Assembly: GCA_910578845.1 (NCBI GenBank)
Contig: CAJTSL010000047.1
Coordinates: 15,569 to 28,745, forward strand
Origin: an uncultured Lachnospiraceae bacterium
Lineage (GTDB): Bacteria; Bacillota; Clostridia; Lachnospirales; Lachnospiraceae
Direction: 5' to 3'
DNA: 13,177 nucleotides
Below the pieces are notes generated by a model. It was not told where the DNA came from. It ran no database searches and saw nothing but the letters and a program-made list of their open reading frames with translations. Below are positions 13,127 to 13,177 of the stretch, in pieces. The number at the start of each line of letters is the position of its first letter. Position 1 is the stretch's first letter. The position numbers and the translations under genes were made by a program.

Positions 13127-13177
13127 GTGTCAAATAAGATAGTGGATAGAAAAATAACCACCACCCCTCTATACTGA
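13124..13177. mobile_element. Possible end of a second insertion sequence
   Basis: The sequence immediately after the IS3 break (GTGTCAAATAAGATAGTGG onwards) reads like the outer end of another insertion sequence, perhaps of the IS256 group, that inserted into the IS3 gene. The window ends before any reading frame, so the assignment is tentative. Confidence 0.3.

Noticed and set aside
1..13177. CRISPR arrays, tRNA or rRNA genes
   Set aside because: No regularly spaced repeats, no tRNA-like GGTTCGAATCC arm and no rRNA-like conserved stretches were seen in reading the window.

Overview
The window looks like an accessory stretch of a low-GC Gram-positive chromosome, most likely a gut-type Clostridia/Lachnospiraceae genome. 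The grounds are AT-rich sequence, strong AGGAGG-type ribosome binding sites, occasional TTG starts, and typical Clostridia families (DUF1848, YtrA-type GntR, SdpI). No rRNA, tRNA or CRISPR array is visible, and no single backbone pathway ties the genes together. The right end carries broken insertion sequences.

Layout. 1-2145 (+): a membrane-anchored alpha/beta hydrolase followed closely by a DUF1848 protein with a C-terminal CX3CX2C cluster, probably one transcript. 2146-2830 (+): a short orphan reading frame and an acidic coiled-coil protein of unknown function. 2935-4001 (+): a short, divergent ornithine/aspartate carbamoyltransferase homologue, then a 68-codon orphan frame and a hairpin. 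4103-5871 (+): a promoter, an 8-codon leader peptide, mutually exclusive RNA hairpins that can hide the next ribosome binding site, and a half-size ABC exporter. The order matches the translational attenuators of antibiotic-resistance genes and is the most interesting element here. 5959-7973 (-): a bidirectional hairpin and a three-gene YtrA-type operon (GntR repressor, ABC ATPase, ABC permease) whose reading frames overlap by 4 bases, with an operator-like dyad over the promoter. 8126-9807 (-): a cysteine-rich unknown protein and a membrane-anchored linear amide C-N hydrolase of the bile-salt-hydrolase/penicillin-V-acylase family. 10015-11830 (+): a probable operon of a Nudix hydrolase, a class I SAM methyltransferase and an SdpI-family membrane protein. 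11903-12187 (-): a decayed IS4-family transposase piece. 12287-12986 (+): a complete MazEF/ChpSB-type toxin-antitoxin pair with a phased TATATA-rich operator. 13025-13177: the left end of an IS3-family element cut off after 14 codons, followed by other IS-like sequence.

The gene set suggests envelope and drug-stress functions (two ABC systems, each with its own visible regulatory device, an SdpI-type protein and a secreted-side amidase) next to mobile DNA and a toxin-antitoxin module. Functional links between the separate operons are inference only.
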